NCBI GenBank assembly: GCA_937968035.1
Contig: CALBTS010000168.1
Location: 1 to 5,817 of the forward strand
From: an uncultured Methanomethylovorans sp.
GTDB lineage: Archaea > Halobacteriota > Methanosarcinia > Methanosarcinales > Methanosarcinaceae
Length of the DNA stretch: 5,817 bases
Direction of reading: 5' to 3'
Shown: positions 5,523 through 5,817 of the stretch, piece by piece
Layout: each line of letters begins with the position of its first letter
How positions within the stretch are numbered: position 1 is the stretch's first letter
Program-made: the position numbers and the translations under genes
Notes under the pieces: model-generated
The model's database searches: none
Told to the model about the DNA's origin: nothing
Seen by the model: the letters and a program-made list of their open reading frames with translations, nothing else

Positions 5523-5817
5523 ATCTGTTTCTTTCCAGCACCATCTCAAGGTAAGAGGTTCTGATGGAATCTTCCTTCTGTATACCCAATTCTTCAAGGA
5601 AAGCAAATATTTCATCACAGTGTCCTTCAATATTACAGTCGGCCTGTTTTTCGACCTCTATGAATTCACCAAGCCCCTCTACAGAGTCAAGGGCAATGGT
5701 CATATTCTGGTAACTGAAGACTTCCCTTTTCTTGCTTACCACGCCCGATTCAAAAAAACCCAGGGCTATAAGGATACTTCGGGCGCTGTCGCCATCTACT
5801 TCGGTCTCGAACTCCGG
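5521..5817 (-). CDS. CYTH-domain protein, class IV adenylate cyclase (CyaB) family, partial
   Basis: The frame is open from the right edge to a TAA at 5521-5523, showing the C-terminal 98 residues; the start and N-terminal half are outside. A GTG inside the frame (5740-5742) is not the real start, because conserved CYTH sequence continues upstream of it. The visible part begins EFETEVDGDSARSILIALGFF and then VSKKREVFSYQNMTIALDSVEGLGEFIEVE. This pattern (basic K-K-R strand, an Asp-containing strand, then EGLGEFIEVE) is the hallmark of CyaB-like CYTH proteins of about 170-190 residues. CYTH enzymes bind triphosphate groups in a beta-barrel tunnel with metal ions and act as adenylate cyclases, thiamine triphosphatases or tripolyphosphatases. 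Which activity applies cannot be told here, especially as the N-terminal ExExK motif is not visible. The C-terminus (CDEIFAFLEELGIQKEDSIRTSYLEMVLE) is helical, typical of the family. It is convergent with metG. Confidence 0.87.
   Translation of the reverse strand, partial: PEFETEVDGDSARSILIALGFFESGVVSKKREVFSYQNMTIALDSVEGLGEFIEVEKQADCNIEGHCDEIFAFLEELGIQKEDSIRTSYLEMVLERNR

Noticed and set aside
1..5817. A multi-gene defence or biosynthetic system, CRISPR array, mobile element or tRNA gene.
   Set aside because: All five genes are assigned to separate housekeeping, envelope or enzyme families on alternating strands. No spaced repeats, transposase, integrase or cloverleaf-like sequence was found.

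Overview
The window looks like chromosomal DNA of a methanogenic archaeon, most probably of the Methanosarcinales (Methanosarcina/Methanolobus/Methanococcoides-like). This is an inference from three things. Promoters are archaeal-type TATA elements rather than bacterial -35/-10 boxes. The methionyl-tRNA synthetase is of the archaeal type, with several zinc knuckles and a fused C-terminal tRNA-binding domain. The first gene combines a PEGA domain with a segment resembling methanosarcinal S-layer proteins. No rRNA, tRNA, CRISPR array, insertion sequence or prophage gene was seen, and no gene-free stretch exceeds 300 bases.

Layout, left to right: (1) 1-1411, minus strand, a secreted multidomain surface protein whose C-terminus lies beyond the left edge. 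(2) 1412-1526, a divergent promoter region with a perfectly palindromic TATA element. (3) 1527-2105, plus strand, tag, 3-methyladenine DNA glycosylase I with all zinc ligands and the catalytic Glu, apparently leaderless and ending in TAG. (4) 2106-2169, a short convergent gap whose hairpin overlaps the end of the next gene. (5) 2170-3243, minus strand, a membrane-anchored SppA-type serine protease with an intact Ser/Lys dyad. (6) 3244-3393, a second divergent promoter region, also with a palindromic TATA element. (7) 3394-5439, plus strand, metG. (8) 5440-5520, a convergent gap with a terminator-like hairpin and T7 tract. (9) 5521-5817, minus strand, the C-terminal 98 residues of a CYTH/CyaB-type (class IV adenylate cyclase family) protein cut by the right edge.

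The genes alternate in strand, so each appears to be its own transcription unit and there is no operon. Functionally they are a mix: cell envelope (surface protein, SppA), DNA repair (Tag), translation (MetRS) and a nucleotide/polyphosphate-type enzyme (CYTH). Nothing indicates one cooperating multi-gene system. The points most worth a second look are the partial surface protein with an unusual domain combination, the TAG stop of tag in a lineage that may decode TAG as pyrrolysine, and the inverted repeats at the promoters and gene ends.
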